This document shows positions 9,797 through 19,783 of a stretch of 64,000 nt of DNA, in pieces; the stretch's first letter is position 1, and each line of letters opens with the position of its first letter. This stretch comes from Candidatus Gastranaerophilales bacterium (GTDB taxonomy: Bacteria; Cyanobacteriota; Vampirovibrionia; Gastranaerophilales; Gastranaerophilaceae): NCBI GenBank assembly GCA_944326565.1, contig CALVEL010000003.1:62001-126000 (forward strand), written 5' to 3'. The position numbers and the translations under genes were made by a program. The notes beneath the pieces are model-generated. The model was not told the DNA's origin and did no database searches. It worked only from the letters and a program-made list of their open reading frames with translations.

Positions 9797-10711
9797 TTAT
9801 TCAAACAATTCGCTTGAAAGGTATCTTTCGCCACTATCTGGTAAGATTACTACAATCAATTTATCTTTGTTTTCAGGGCGTTTTGAAAGTTCATTGGCAG
9901 CCCAAAGTACTGCACCTGAAGATATCCCAGATAAAATCCCCTCTTTTTTTGCCATAAGACGAGCTGTGAGAATAGAATCTTCGCTTTTTACTGGGATTAT
10001 TTCATCTATTATACTTTTGTCAAAATTCTCAGGAACAAAATTTGCTCCTATTCCTTGAATTTTGTGAGAACCTGCTGTTTTGCCTTCCAAGACCTGACTT
10101 TCATAAGGTTCTACGGCAACTGCTTTTATATTAGGATTTTTTTCTTTTAAGAATTTTGAAATTCCGCAAATTGTCCCGCCTGTGCCTACTCCTGCAACAA
10201 TAATATCAACTTTGCCGTCTGTATCTGACCAGATTTCTTCGGCTGTTGAAGAATGAGAATCGGGGTTTGCAGGGTTGGCAAACTGCTGTGGAATAAAGGA
10301 ATTTTTGATTTCCTGATGAAGTTCTTCTGCTTTTTCTACGGCCCCTTGCATTCCTTTTGTGCCATCAGTAAGTATAAGTTCAGCCCCGTATGCGGATAGA
10401 AGTTTACGTCTTTCCAAGCTCATCGTCTCAGGCATTGTTAAAATCATTCTATATCCTCGAATTGCGCACACAAGAGCTAAACCTATCCCAGTATTTCCAC
10501 TTGTGGGTTCTATTATTACAGTGTCTTTGTTTATTAACCCCTCTTTTTCAGCTTTTTCAATCATATTAAGGGCAGGACGGTCTTTGACTGAGCCTGCTGG
10601 ATTTTGTTTTTCAAGTTTTACGACAATTTCAGCACCACCTTCATTCATTCTGTTAATTTTTACAAGCGGTGTATTACCTATTATTTCTAAAATATTTTCA
10701 GCAATTTTCAT
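9797..10711 (-). CDS. cysK: Cysteine synthase (O-acetylserine sulfhydrylase)
   Basis: A 304-residue PLP-dependent enzyme that makes cysteine from O-acetylserine and sulfide in the cytoplasm. The PLP lysine is K43 in [11 protein letters not shown]; the substrate loop [11 protein letters not shown] is at about 68-78; the phosphate-binding [11 protein letters not shown] lies near 175; and the C-terminal [13 protein letters not shown] is typical for CysK. The start ATG at 10711 follows AAGGAA. It lies just downstream of hydE on the same strand (19 nt between hydE stop and cysK start), so they may share a transcript. CysM cannot be excluded from sequence alone, but CysK is more likely. Confidence 0.95.
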   Translation of the reverse strand: MKIAENILEIIGNTPLVKINRMNEGGAEIVVKLEKQNPAGSVKDRPALNMIEKAEKEGLINKDTVIIEPTSGNTGIGLALVCAIRGYRMILTMPETMSLERRKLLSAYGAELILTDGTKGMQGAVEKAEELHQEIKNSFIPQQFANPANPDSHSSTAEEIWSDTDGKVDIIVAGVGTGGTICGISKFLKEKNPNIKAVAVEPYESQVLEGKTAGSHKIQGIGANFVPENFDKSIIDEIIPVKSEDSILTARLMAKKEGILSGISSGAVLWAANELSKRPENKDKLIVVILPDSGERYLSSELFE

Positions 10712-10730
10712 TAAAAAATTCCTTTCTTTT

Positions 10731-11744
10731 TTATTTTAAAAAGTCTTTTCTGTAACCTTTTTGGTTAGAAATTTTTCGTCCGATAGTTTCAAGATCTGTT
10801 TGTAATTTTGAATAATCCACCGAAACTTTGTTCGGATAGATTTCGTAATTCTTTTTGCATTTTTCAAACGTGATATTTGGCATAATAACATTTGCCCCGG
10901 CTTTAAGTGCAATAATTCTGCCTTGAGGATGTAATGTTTCCATGGCTGTTGTTGCAGGAATATTTATATCAGGCAAAAGCAAGCGGGTTAAAGCCAGAAC
11001 TTTTATTGCAAGAATTAAATCTCCGTTCTTTTCATTTTTTAGCGGGGTTTCAGGGTGGACAATCAAAGGCCCTATGCCTATCATATCAGCATCCAATTCT
11101 TTGTAGAATAAAATATCATCAGCAAGACTTTCTAAAGTTTGCCCAGGAAGCCCTATAAGTGAGCCTGTACCTGTTTCATACCCGAGTTTTTTTAAATCAA
11201 AAAGGCATCTTTTTCTATTTGCAAAATTCATATTCGGGTGCATTTTTTTGTATAAATTTTCATCAGTCGTTTCAATTCGAAGTAAAAATCTATCAGCTCC
11301 CGCTTCTTTCAGTATTTTGTATTCTTCGAATGTTCTTTCACCTATGCTCAATGTTATTGCGACATCAGATTTTTTAATTTCTTTTATTATTTCTGCAAGG
11401 TAATCCGTATCAAAAAATAGATCTTCTCCACTTTGAAGAACTATTGTTTTGTAACCTGATTGGACTGCAAAATTTGCAAGTTTTATTATTTCATCTTTTT
11501 CAAGTCTATAGCGCTCAATATTTTTATTATCTCGTCTTATGCCACAGTAAAAGCAATTGCATCTGCAAATATTTGAAAATTCAATTAAGGCTCTTAAATA
11601 TACCTCGTCACCTTTATTTTTTTTTCTTACTTCATCAGCTGTTTTAAAAAGATAATCATTTATTGAACTATCTTCCAAAATTTTTACTATCTCAGACTTT
11701 AAAAGCTTTTTTTCAACCTTTGTTTTTTCAATAATTTTTTTCAT
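10731..11744 (-). CDS. hydE: [FeFe] hydrogenase H-cluster radical SAM maturase HydE
   Basis: A radical SAM enzyme needed with HydF and HydG to build the 2Fe subcluster of [FeFe] hydrogenase. From the ATG at 11744 it has 337 residues; the [4Fe-4S] motif C-X3-C-X2-C is C60, C64, C67 ([17 protein letters not shown]), followed by [17 protein letters not shown] and the [14 protein letters not shown] segment. An in-frame ATG at 11789 is open but lies inside the ileS terminator hairpin, so I prefer 11744. A TATAAT box lies exactly 6 nt before that ATG with no ribosome site between, suggesting a leaderless mRNA. HydF, HydG and the hydrogenase are not in the window. PylB/BioB relatives are less likely given the HydE-like motifs. 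Confidence 0.88.
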   Translation of the reverse strand: MKKIIEKTKVEKKLLKSEIVKILEDSSINDYLFKTADEVRKKNKGDEVYLRALIEFSNICRCNCFYCGIRRDNKNIERYRLEKDEIIKLANFAVQSGYKTIVLQSGEDLFFDTDYLAEIIKEIKKSDVAITLSIGERTFEEYKILKEAGADRFLLRIETTDENLYKKMHPNMNFANRKRCLFDLKKLGYETGTGSLIGLPGQTLESLADDILFYKELDADMIGIGPLIVHPETPLKNEKNGDLILAIKVLALTRLLLPDINIPATTAMETLHPQGRIIALKAGANVIMPNITFEKCKKNYEIYPNKVSVDYSKLQTDLETIGRKISNQKGYRKDFLK

Positions 11745-11750
11745 AAATAA

Positions 11751-11756
11751 ATTATA
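11751..11756 (-). promoter_or_regulatory. -10 box of hydE, predicted leaderless start
   Basis: TATAAT on the minus strand ends 6 nt before the hydE ATG (11742-11744), placing the expected transcription start at the A of the start codon. No convincing -35 box is visible. Confidence 0.45.
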
Positions 11757-11786
11757 CACAAAAAGGAAGTCATAAGACTTCCTTTT
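11757..11786 (-). terminator. Terminator of ileS
   Basis: A perfect 11-bp stem (11761-11771 with 11776-11786, loop of 4) of the form AAAAGGAAGTC/GACTTCCTTTT directly after the ileS stop codon. It separates ileS from hydE. Confidence 0.7.
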
Positions 11787-11814
11787 CATATTTAAATTTC
11801 ACAGTTTTATTTTT

Positions 11815-14625
11815 TTACTTGATTGCTTCGTGGCATTCTTCACAAATACCTTCAGAATCAAGTTTTCTGAACTTCCAGCAGCGTGCACATTTTTCACCTT
11901 CTGCTTTTACAACCCAGACTGTGCAATCCTCTTCTTTATATTCATTTAGTACATTAGCTGGCTTTTCATTATTAACGTAAGCTTGAGATGTAATAAATAT
12001 ATTGCACAGTTCATCTTCATTAGCTTTTAGAACTGCATTATCTTTTACACTTACATATACTGCAACTTCTAATGAACTTCCGACTTTTTTATCAGCTCTC
12101 AACGGTTCAATTGCTCGACTTACAACTTCACGAGCTTTAAGAATTTTTGAAAAATCTTCCTCTAGTTTTTCATTGTTCCATTCAGCTTTAGTTGCAGGCC
12201 ATTCAGATAGTAATATGCTTACTAATCCGCCCTTTTGAGATTCAGGAACACTCATCCAAATATCTTCAGCCTGATGAGGCATAACAGGTACAAGCATTCT
12301 TACCAAAGCTTGCAGAATTTCATACATTACTGTCTGACAAGCCCTGCGTGAGAGGGATTTTTTACCGGCTGTATACAATCTGTCTTTTACAATATCAAGA
12401 TAAAATGAACTTAAATCGACAGCTGCAAAGTTTTGAAGATGTTGGAAATATTTGTAAAATTCATAATTTTCAAACGCTTCTGTCACTTCTGCTATCAGAT
12501 GATTTAATTTATGTAATGCAAATTTATCCAACTCTTTCAAATCTTTATATTCCACATAGTCCACAGCAGGATCAAAATCAAATAAATTACCGACCAAGAA
12601 TCTTGCAGTATTTCTAGTTTTTTTGAAGATTTCAACCAATTGTTTCACTATGTTATCACCGATTTTTGTATCGTTTCTATAGTCAACTGATGCAGCCCAA
12701 AGTCTTAAAATATCTGCTCCGTAAGTTTTTATAATATCATCAGGTCTTATATAATTTCCAAGAGATTTTGACATTTTTCTGCCATCTTCACCGAATACAA
12801 AACCGTGAGTAAGAACTGTTTTATATGGAGCTTTCCCCTGAGTTGCAATTGATGTCAGAAGTGATGATTGGAACCAGCCTCTGTGTTGGTCAGAACCTTC
12901 CAGATACATTTCAACTGGTGTATGTCCTAATTCATCAGAACGTTTTTCAACCACAGCTCTCCAACTGATACCTGAATCAAACCAAACATCCATAATATCA
13001 TTTTCTTTGCGGAAATGTGTTTTTCCACATTTTGGACATTTGAAACCTTGAGGCAATAATTCTTGAGCTGAATATTTAACCCAAGCATCAGAACTTTCTT
13101 TTTCAAATATTTTTGCCACATTTTCAATTGTTTCATCATTTACGATAACTTCTCCGCAGTCTTCGCAGTAGAATACAGGAATCGGTACCCCCCAAGCTCT
13201 TTGACGGGATATGCACCAGTCAGTTCTGCCTGCTACCATATTTGAAATTCTTGCTTCTCCGCTTGCGGGAATCCATTTTACATCTTTTATCGCGTTTAGA
13301 GTTTGTTCTCTAAATTTATCGACTTTTACAAACCATTGAGGAGTTGCTCTGTAAATTACAGGATTTTTACATCTCCAACAATGCGGATAACTATGGTTTA
13401 TATCCTGTTGCGCAAGTAATGCCCCGCAATTTTGAAGTTTTTCAATTACAATTTTGTTTCCTTTATAGTATGGAACCCCTTCTAAATCTTTATCTTGTAC
13501 TGCATCTGTCCATACTCCTTTTCCGTCTAATGGTGAAAATACTTCTATTCCGTAACGACATCCGACCTCATAGTCTTCTAGACCATGTCCCGGAGCTGTG
13601 TGTACAGATCCTGTACCTGCATCTAAAGTTACATGTTCACCTAAAATTATCGGAGATTTTCTATTAACTAGAGGGTGTTTTGTATTTAACAATTCTAAAT
13701 CTTGACCTATACAAGAGCCTAGTACTTTAATATCTTCTTCAGCCCAATTCACATCTGATAAAAATGCTCCCAATAATTCTTGAGCTGCGACATATACATC
13801 ACCTTTATATTCAAAAAATGTATATTCAAATTTTGGATGCATACTGATTGCCATATTTGATGGAATTGTCCAAGGAGTTGTTGTCCAAATAACTGCATAT
13901 AAATCTTTTTCGCTTTCAACTCGAGCTACTTTGTATGCTTTTTTCTTGTCTTCTTCTTCAAATTTGAATCTTACATAAATTGAAGTTGATGTATGATCTG
14001 CGTATTCTACTTCAGCTTCAGCAAGGGCTGTCTCGCAAGATGCACACCAATATACAGGTTTCATACCTTTTTCAATGTAACCTTTTTTATACATCTCTCC
14101 GAATACTCTTACCTGTTCAGCTTCATATTCAGGATTAATGGTCAAATATGGATGCTCCCAATCACCCCATACACCAAGACGTTTAAACTCACTTTCTTGA
14201 CCTTTCAAGTTCTTATGAGCAAATTCACGACATTTTTGTCTCAATTCATAAGGAGTAAGAGCACTTCTTCCACCTTTAATTTCTTTTACTACCTTATTTT
14301 CAATAGGCAATCCATGCCCGTCATAGCCTGGAATATAAGGTGAATAGTAACCTCTTTGAGATTTATACTTAATTAAGATGTCTTTAAGAATTTTATTCAA
14401 AGCTGTACCTACGTGAATTTTTTCACTGCTCAAATAAGGCGGTCCGTCATGCAAAATGAATTTATTCGTCTTATCTTTGTTTTCAATTGATTTTTCATAA
14501 ATTTTGTTTTCTTCCCAAAATTTTTGGATTTCAATTTCACGAACAGCAGCGTTAGCTCTCATTGCCAAAGTTGTTTGAGGCAAATTTAACGTATCTTTCA
14601 ATTCAACTTTTGTACTTTCTGTCAT
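11815..14625 (-). CDS. ileS: Isoleucyl-tRNA synthetase
   Basis: A 936-residue class I synthetase of the bacterial zinc-containing type. The first signature is HVGT (71-74) instead of the usual HIGH, in the context GPPYLSSEKIHVGTALNKIL. The second is KMSKS at about 613-617 (GRKMSKSLGN). The editing (CP1) domain carries WTTTPWTIPSN. The C-terminal zinc ribbon CARCWKFRKLDSEGICEEC matches the tail that most bacterial IleRS carry. The ATG at 14625 follows GAAGGA. No T-box leader is seen. The HVGT departure changes the last residue of the ATP-binding motif but everything else looks functional. Confidence 0.96.
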   Translation of the reverse strand: MTESTKVELKDTLNLPQTTLAMRANAAVREIEIQKFWEENKIYEKSIENKDKTNKFILHDGPPYLSSEKIHVGTALNKILKDILIKYKSQRGYYSPYIPGYDGHGLPIENKVVKEIKGGRSALTPYELRQKCREFAHKNLKGQESEFKRLGVWGDWEHPYLTINPEYEAEQVRVFGEMYKKGYIEKGMKPVYWCASCETALAEAEVEYADHTSTSIYVRFKFEEEDKKKAYKVARVESEKDLYAVIWTTTPWTIPSNMAISMHPKFEYTFFEYKGDVYVAAQELLGAFLSDVNWAEEDIKVLGSCIGQDLELLNTKHPLVNRKSPIILGEHVTLDAGTGSVHTAPGHGLEDYEVGCRYGIEVFSPLDGKGVWTDAVQDKDLEGVPYYKGNKIVIEKLQNCGALLAQQDINHSYPHCWRCKNPVIYRATPQWFVKVDKFREQTLNAIKDVKWIPASGEARISNMVAGRTDWCISRQRAWGVPIPVFYCEDCGEVIVNDETIENVAKIFEKESSDAWVKYSAQELLPQGFKCPKCGKTHFRKENDIMDVWFDSGISWRAVVEKRSDELGHTPVEMYLEGSDQHRGWFQSSLLTSIATQGKAPYKTVLTHGFVFGEDGRKMSKSLGNYIRPDDIIKTYGADILRLWAASVDYRNDTKIGDNIVKQLVEIFKKTRNTARFLVGNLFDFDPAVDYVEYKDLKELDKFALHKLNHLIAEVTEAFENYEFYKYFQHLQNFAAVDLSSFYLDIVKDRLYTAGKKSLSRRACQTVMYEILQALVRMLVPVMPHQAEDIWMSVPESQKGGLVSILLSEWPATKAEWNNEKLEEDFSKILKAREVVSRAIEPLRADKKVGSSLEVAVYVSVKDNAVLKANEDELCNIFITSQAYVNNEKPANVLNEYKEEDCTVWVVKAEGEKCARCWKFRKLDSEGICEECHEAIK

Positions 14626-14661
14626 CTTCTTTTATCCTTCTCTTATCTTAATTTTGTATTA

Positions 14662-15966
14662 TTAGTTTCTTTCATGTTCTTTTCTGAATCTTTCAATATC
14701 AGCTCCTATACTTTGAGCTTTTGAAAGCTTTACGAACTCTTTCATTTTATCATAATCAAAAACTTTTTCCCAACGGGCTATTACAACTGTTGCTACGCAG
14801 TTTCCTACCAAATTTACAGTTGTTCTTCCCATGTCAAGAATTTGATCAATTCCTAGCAAAATTGCAACACCCAAAATCGGAATATTAAAACTTGCAAGAG
14901 TACCGGCTAAGACAATCAAAGAAACTCTTGGCACACCTGCAATTCCTTTGCTTGTAAGCATTAGAGCTAACATTATGATCAACTGTTGATTTAAATCAAG
15001 ATTTATTCCTACTATTTGAGAAGAAAACAATACCGCCATTGCAAGGTATAGGGTACTTCCGTCCAAATTAAACGTATATCCTGTAGGCATTACAAATCCT
15101 ACAATATTTTTGGGAACCCCAAAGCTTTCCATAATTTCCATAGCTTTTGGAAAAGCGGCCTCTGAACTTGCTGTTGTAAATGCAAGTAGTGCCGGCTCTT
15201 GCAATGCCCTCAAAAGATTTCTGAATGATATTTTTACAATTTTACAAACAATAAACAAAACTAATATTACAAACACAGCAAGTGCAGAGTATAAAGCCCC
15301 AATTATTTTGAAATAATTTTTCAAAACAGCCAGCCCATTAGCCCCCACAGTTGCAGCTATCGCACCAAATATACCTAACGGCGCAAAATACATCACATAT
15401 TCTGTAAACTTAAACATGATCTGCGATACTGAATTCAAAATATCCAACACAGGCTGAGCTTTTTTACCAACAGCACAGATTGCTAGTGCAAAGAAAATCG
15501 AAAATACAACTATTTGTAAAAGATTACCCTTTGCCATTGCATCTATGACACTAGTTGGAAAAATATCAGTAACCATCGTACCAATTGAAGTATGAGCATG
15601 TGTTGCAGCCATCAAACCTGCTTCCTGCATTTGTATAGCATGGAATGATGTACCTGATACAAATCCTACACCAGGCTTGAATATATTGCCCATTGTAAGA
15701 CCTATTATAAGTGCAAGTGTTGTTACAACTTCAAAATAAATTATTGTTTTCAGACCTATTTTACCTAAACGCTTTGCATCACCATGTCCTGCTATACCAA
15801 CTACTAGCGTTGAAAATAGCAATGGTGCTATTATCATTTTAACCATTCGCAAAAATATATCCGCGAAAGGCTTCATTTTAACTGCAAAATTTGGTGCAAA
15901 ATGTCCAACTAATACACCTAAAAATAATGCTATAAATATCAGGGCTGTAAGTTTAGAGTGTTTCAA
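14662..15966 (-). CDS. Dicarboxylate/amino acid:cation symporter (DAACS family)
   Basis: A 434-residue integral membrane carrier of the GltP/DctA family, which takes up glutamate, aspartate or C4-dicarboxylates with protons or sodium. Family features are MVKMIIAPLLFSTLVVGI near 40-60, the serine-rich hairpin ALLAFTTASSEAAFPKAM (about 260-277), and MPTGYTFNLDGSTLYLAMA with the cation/substrate-binding NLDG. The start is TTG at 15966, 8 nt after GAGGTG; an in-frame stop lies three codons upstream and the next Met is residue 31, inside the protein. Substrate specificity cannot be settled by eye. Confidence 0.93.
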   Translation of the reverse strand: MKHSKLTALIFIALFLGVLVGHFAPNFAVKMKPFADIFLRMVKMIIAPLLFSTLVVGIAGHGDAKRLGKIGLKTIIYFEVVTTLALIIGLTMGNIFKPGVGFVSGTSFHAIQMQEAGLMAATHAHTSIGTMVTDIFPTSVIDAMAKGNLLQIVVFSIFFALAICAVGKKAQPVLDILNSVSQIMFKFTEYVMYFAPLGIFGAIAATVGANGLAVLKNYFKIIGALYSALAVFVILVLFIVCKIVKISFRNLLRALQEPALLAFTTASSEAAFPKAMEIMESFGVPKNIVGFVMPTGYTFNLDGSTLYLAMAVLFSSQIVGINLDLNQQLIIMLALMLTSKGIAGVPRVSLIVLAGTLASFNIPILGVAILLGIDQILDMGRTTVNLVGNCVATVVIARWEKVFDYDKMKEFVKLSKAQSIGADIERFRKEHERN

Positions 15967-16065
15967 AAATTTTCACCTCAGACAGTATTATATTATAAAC
16001 ATGCAGATCCCTAAATATAGCTAAAATATTTTGTTACAAAACTGAAAATTATTTAAATAACCATG

Positions 16066-16094
16066 TTGCATGCCTTTCTTAATTGATGTATTAT
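16066..16094 (+). promoter_or_regulatory. Sigma-70-type promoter of nrdJ
   Basis: TTGCAT (16066-16071), 17-nt spacer, TATTAT (16089-16094). It predicts a 5' leader of about 100 nt before the nrdJ start. The leader contains no recognisable cobalamin riboswitch or clear NrdR box pair. Confidence 0.5.
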
Positions 16095-16200
16095 AAGAGA
16101 ATAAACCATGCTTTAAATAATTTTTTTATTTATGGGGATGATTAGGATTTTTTAATTAATAAGAAGACTTGGATTATTTATTACATAAATGGAGGTTAGT

Positions 16201-18237
16201 GTGAACTTAGTGGAAGAAAAATTGAATTTATCCGAAAACGCAATTAAAGTTCTGGAAAGAAGATATCTTAAAAGGGATAAAGATGGCAATTGTATTGAAA
16301 AACCATCAGATATGTTCAGACGTGTAGCTTTATCAATAGCATCTGGAGATTTGAAATTTGGTAAGACGCAAGCTGATGTAGAAAAATTGGCTGAAAGATT
16401 TTATAAAGAAATAACAAACTGTTACTTTATGCCAAACTCTCCGACATTGATGAACGCAGGCAGAGAATTAGGACAATTAGCAGCTTGTTTTGTATTACCA
16501 GTAGAAGACAGCCTTGAAGGTATCTTCGAAACTGTTAAAAATACTGCATTGATTCATAAATCAGGTGGTGGTACTGGTTTTTCTTTTTCAAGACTAAGAC
16601 CAAAAAACAGTGTCGTTAGATCAACAATGGGCGTATCATCAGGCCCGGTTTCCTTTATGGAAGTATTCAATGCTGCAACTGAAGCTGTTAAACAAGGTGG
16701 TACAAGACGTGGTGCTAATATGGGCATTTTAAGAGTTGATCACCCTGACATTTTGGATTTTATCAACTGTAAATCAGATAATAATAAACTAAATAACTTC
16801 AATATTTCAGTTGCTATTACCGACAAATTTATGGAAGCATTAAAAAATAACACTGATTATGATTTAGTTAATCCTCAAAATAATGAAGTAGTTGCAAGAT
16901 TGAATGCTAAAAAAGTATTTGATTTAATTGTTGACGGAGCTTGGAGAAACGGAGAACCTGGAATTATATTTATTGATAAAATGAACTCAGATAACCCGAC
17001 TCCTTTGGTAGGTCAAATTGAATCTACAAATCCTTGCGGAGAAGTACCACTCTTAGCTTACGAAGCTTGCAATCTTGGTTCTATAAATCTTGGTAAGATG
17101 GTAATTGATAGTGCTAACGGTCCAATTGTAGATTGGGATAAACTTGCTGAAACAACTAGAACAGCTATTAGATTTTTGGATAACGTAATTGCAGTAAACA
17201 ATTATCCACTTCCGCAAATCTCTGAAATGGTTCAAAACAACCGCAAAATTGGACTTGGTGTAATGGGCTGGGCTGATATGCTTATGAAAATGGGTATTTC
17301 TTACAGCTCTGAAGAAGGCACAAAACTTGCTTCTCAAGTTATGGAATTTATCGATTACGAATCAAAATGCGAATCTATTGAACTTTCTAAAGAAAGAGGC
17401 AGATTTAATAATTTCAAAGGAAGTATTTATGATGGTAAAAACTTCCTATATAACAAATACAAAGGAAAATCAGCAGGTAAAATCTCTGATGAACAATGGA
17501 AAGATTTGGATTCTCAAATCGAAAAATACGGTATTAGAAATGCTACAACAACTTGCATTGCACCGACAGGTACAATTTCAATGATAGCAGGTGCATCAGG
17601 CGGGGTTGAACCTTTATTTGGTCTTGTATTCTCAAGATTAATTATGGATGGTACTGAAATGCTTGAAATTAATCCTATATTTAAAGAATATGCTATTAAA
17701 TACGGATTTTATTCAGAAAGCTTAATGAAAGAAATTGCAAAAACAGGTTCTGTTGCTCATATTGACGGTGTTCCTGAAAATGCTAAAAAGATTTTCGTAA
17801 CAGCTCATGACGTATCACCATACTGGCACGTAAAAATGCAGGCAGCATTCCAGCTTCACACAGATAATGCCGTTTCAAAGACTGTAAACTTTGAAGAACA
17901 TGCAACTCGTGAAGATATTGAACAAGCTTACATTTTGGCTTATGAAAATAATCTTAAAGGAATTACTGTATACAGAAACAACAGCCGCCAATTCCAGCCA
18001 ATGAATTTAGATGCTAAAAAATCAGATGCTCAAATTGAAGCTGAAAAATCAATGAAAACAATTTCAGAATCTGAGAAAAAAACTGAAATGACAAACCCGA
18101 TTAAAGCAGAATCAACAGAAGATTATAACCCGACAGGAGAAATCAAAACCGTTAAGTGTCCAGAATGCGGAAATGAAATTCAAATGGCTGAGGGATGTTT
18201 CATCTGCTTGAAATGTGGATATTCAGGTTGTTCATAA
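16201..18237 (+). CDS. nrdJ: Adenosylcobalamin-dependent ribonucleotide reductase (class II)
   Basis: Reduces ribonucleotides to deoxyribonucleotides using coenzyme B12 as radical generator, independent of oxygen. I take the GTG at 16201 because GGAGG (16191-16195) sits 5 nt before it; the ATG at 16189 would put that site inside the gene. The product is then 678 residues. It shows the active-site segment [11 protein letters not shown] (about 275), [10 protein letters not shown], the [11 protein letters not shown] loop, and [17 protein letters not shown] near 445. The C-terminus carries a four-cysteine ribbon ([20 protein letters not shown]) and ends CGYSGCS, which supplies the swinging thiols in this family. 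It makes the cell dependent on cobalamin, as does the corrinoid protein at 47951-49969. Confidence 0.96.
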   Translation: MNLVEEKLNLSENAIKVLERRYLKRDKDGNCIEKPSDMFRRVALSIASGDLKFGKTQADVEKLAERFYKEITNCYFMPNSPTLMNAGRELGQLAACFVLPVEDSLEGIFETVKNTALIHKSGGGTGFSFSRLRPKNSVVRSTMGVSSGPVSFMEVFNAATEAVKQGGTRRGANMGILRVDHPDILDFINCKSDNNKLNNFNISVAITDKFMEALKNNTDYDLVNPQNNEVVARLNAKKVFDLIVDGAWRNGEPGIIFIDKMNSDNPTPLVGQIESTNPCGEVPLLAYEACNLGSINLGKMVIDSANGPIVDWDKLAETTRTAIRFLDNVIAVNNYPLPQISEMVQNNRKIGLGVMGWADMLMKMGISYSSEEGTKLASQVMEFIDYESKCESIELSKERGRFNNFKGSIYDGKNFLYNKYKGKSAGKISDEQWKDLDSQIEKYGIRNATTTCIAPTGTISMIAGASGGVEPLFGLVFSRLIMDGTEMLEINPIFKEYAIKYGFYSESLMKEIAKTGSVAHIDGVPENAKKIFVTAHDVSPYWHVKMQAAFQLHTDNAVSKTVNFEEHATREDIEQAYILAYENNLKGITVYRNNSRQFQPMNLDAKKSDAQIEAEKSMKTISESEKKTEMTNPIKAESTEDYNPTGEIKTVKCPECGNEIQMAEGCFICLKCGYSGCS

Positions 18238-18267
18238 TTTTAGGAATTTTCAACTGAATAGTTAACG

Positions 18268-18309
18268 ACAAAAAACAAGTGCTAAAATTATTTAGCACTT
18301 GTTTTTTGT
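18268..18309 (+). terminator. Terminator of nrdJ
   Basis: A perfect 19-bp stem (18268-18286 with 18291-18309) with a 4-nt loop and a T-rich right arm, 30 nt after the nrdJ stop. Confidence 0.85.
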
Positions 18310-18401
18310 AAATTTTCGTAAAATTAATCATAAAAAAATATCAAAAAAATTTGTTTTTAGGTTTTGCTATATACAAGTGTATTTAATAGAAGGATTTCGC
18401 T

Positions 18402-18917
18402 ATGAAAACGGAAATGGTAAATGTAACAAATTCAGCTATTATTGGCGGGAATTTAGTACAGCTTGACAATAAAAACAGATATCATATTACTGATAAAAAC
18501 GGTAAAAAGAAGATTCTTTCTCAAGATCAATTTAAAAGGAATCTTGATGCAAATTATGAAAAACAATTAAAAGGTGAAGACTTCAAATTTAAAAAGACAA
18601 TGTCACCTTTAAGCAAAACTGTTCTTACAATTGCAGGACTTGCAGCTGCTGTAACCGGATTCATATACCGTAAAGATATTAAGAATTTCTTTAAAACTTC
18701 TAAAATAAAACAAACCCTAGACAATATGAAAAACAGCGAAAGCGGGCAAAAAATTAATGAAACAGTTAATGCAGCAAAAGAAAAAGTTAATGATATAATC
18801 AAAAACCCTAAAAAATATGCAACAAAAGCTGATGAAGTTGTAGCAAAAGGAACAGAAAAAGCTATCAATGGTTTAGCAAAAATTGTAGACTTTTTTACTA
18901 ATTTTAGAAAAAAATAA
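18402..18917 (+). CDS. Hypothetical single-span membrane protein
   Basis: A 171-residue lysine-rich protein of unknown function. Residues 1-60 are polar, with a short ITDKNGKKKILS segment. One hydrophobic helix at about 70-87 (TVLTIAGLAAAVTGFIY) is followed by RKDIKNFF. The tail of about 80 residues is helical with an amphipathic repeat (INETVNAAKEKVNDIIKN, KADEVVAKGTEKAINGL). The ATG follows GAAGGA. It stands alone between terminators at 18268-18309 and 18947-18978. It resembles in style the other single-span proteins of unknown function in this window (31842-33533, 45096-45902, 54920-55363), but shares no clear motif. Confidence 0.75.
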   Translation: MKTEMVNVTNSAIIGGNLVQLDNKNRYHITDKNGKKKILSQDQFKRNLDANYEKQLKGEDFKFKKTMSPLSKTVLTIAGLAAAVTGFIYRKDIKNFFKTSKIKQTLDNMKNSESGQKINETVNAAKEKVNDIIKNPKKYATKADEVVAKGTEKAINGLAKIVDFFTNFRKK

Positions 18918-18946
18918 CTAAAAATTTATATATATATCAGGATAAT

Positions 18947-18978
18947 AAAGCCGATACTTTGAATAAAGTATCGGCTTT
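18947..18978 (+). terminator. Probable terminator
   Basis: A perfect 14-bp stem (18947-18960 with 18965-18978) with a 4-nt loop, downstream of the 18402-18917 gene and 47 nt before uppS. The T tract after the stem is interrupted, so efficiency is uncertain. Confidence 0.65.
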
Positions 18979-19025
18979 ACATCTATAAATATTTTTTATA
19001 TAATTAGCTGGCAGAGGATTTTTGA

Positions 19026-19766
19026 ATGCAGACTCAAATAGCCGATAAAGAAATACAAAAAATAGTAAAAGATTCAGAACTAAAACATATAGCAATCATT
19101 ATGGATGGTAATCGCCGTTGGGCAAAATTAAAAAACCTGCCATCAGCTTTCGGACATAAAAAAGGAGTTGATGCACTTAAAACAACAATGAGAGCCTGCG
19201 ATGATTTTGGGATAAAATATTTAACCGTATATGCATTCTCTACCGAAAATTGGAACAGAAAACCCGAAGAAGTTAATTTTTTAATGGATTTACTAGGTAC
19301 CACATTGCAAAACGAACTTAAAGAGATGCATGAAAATAATGTTGTTATTTCTTTTATCGGAGATACTACAAAATTAAGTGAAAAACTACAAAAAATTCTA
19401 AAAAATGCTGTTGAAACAACAAAAAATAACACAGGTGTAAATCTTCAAATTGCATTTAACTACGGTGCAAGAGACGAGATTGTTTATGCTGTCAAAAATA
19501 TTTATAATAAAATACAATCCGGTGAAATATCAGCTGATGAAATAACTGAGAAAACAATTTCTCAAAATCTTTATACCAAGAATATACCTGACCCTGATTT
19601 GTTAATCAGAACGGGCGGAGAAATGAGGATATCAAACTATCTTTTATGGCAAATTGCCTATTCTGAGCTTATAGTCACTAAAAGATACTGGCCAGAATTT
19701 GACAAAAATGCACTATCAGAAGCTATTTTGGAGTTTGAGACCCGACAAAGACGTTATGGGAAATAA
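19026..19766 (+). CDS. uppS: Undecaprenyl diphosphate synthase (cis-prenyltransferase)
   Basis: A 246-residue enzyme that extends farnesyl diphosphate to C55 undecaprenyl diphosphate, the lipid carrier for peptidoglycan and O-antigen. The catalytic Asp is D27 in IIMDGNRRWAK; FGHKKGVDALK follows; TVYAFSTENWNR is at about 70-82; and the C-terminal PDPDLLIRTGGEMRISNYLL and WPEFDKNAL segments bind the homoallylic substrate. AGAGGA precedes the ATG, and a TATAAT-like box lies about 25 nt upstream. rdgB follows after 17 nt and is probably co-transcribed. Confidence 0.96.
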   Translation: MQTQIADKEIQKIVKDSELKHIAIIMDGNRRWAKLKNLPSAFGHKKGVDALKTTMRACDDFGIKYLTVYAFSTENWNRKPEEVNFLMDLLGTTLQNELKEMHENNVVISFIGDTTKLSEKLQKILKNAVETTKNNTGVNLQIAFNYGARDEIVYAVKNIYNKIQSGEISADEITEKTISQNLYTKNIPDPDLLIRTGGEMRISNYLLWQIAYSELIVTKRYWPEFDKNALSEAILEFETRQRRYGK

Positions 19767-19783
19767 TTAGAGAAACAAGTTTT

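Noticed and set aside
11745-11789. Upstream ATG start for hydE at 11789
   Set aside because: These codons lie in the ileS terminator hairpin and upstream of the probable -10 box.
14626-14661. T-box leader for ileS
   Set aside because: The upstream gap is only 36 bases and the previous gene follows directly, too short for a T-box.
15967-16200. Cobalamin riboswitch upstream of the B12-dependent reductase
   Set aside because: I looked for the conserved B12-box core (GCCACTG-like) and found none in the AT-rich leader; only a promoter is supported.
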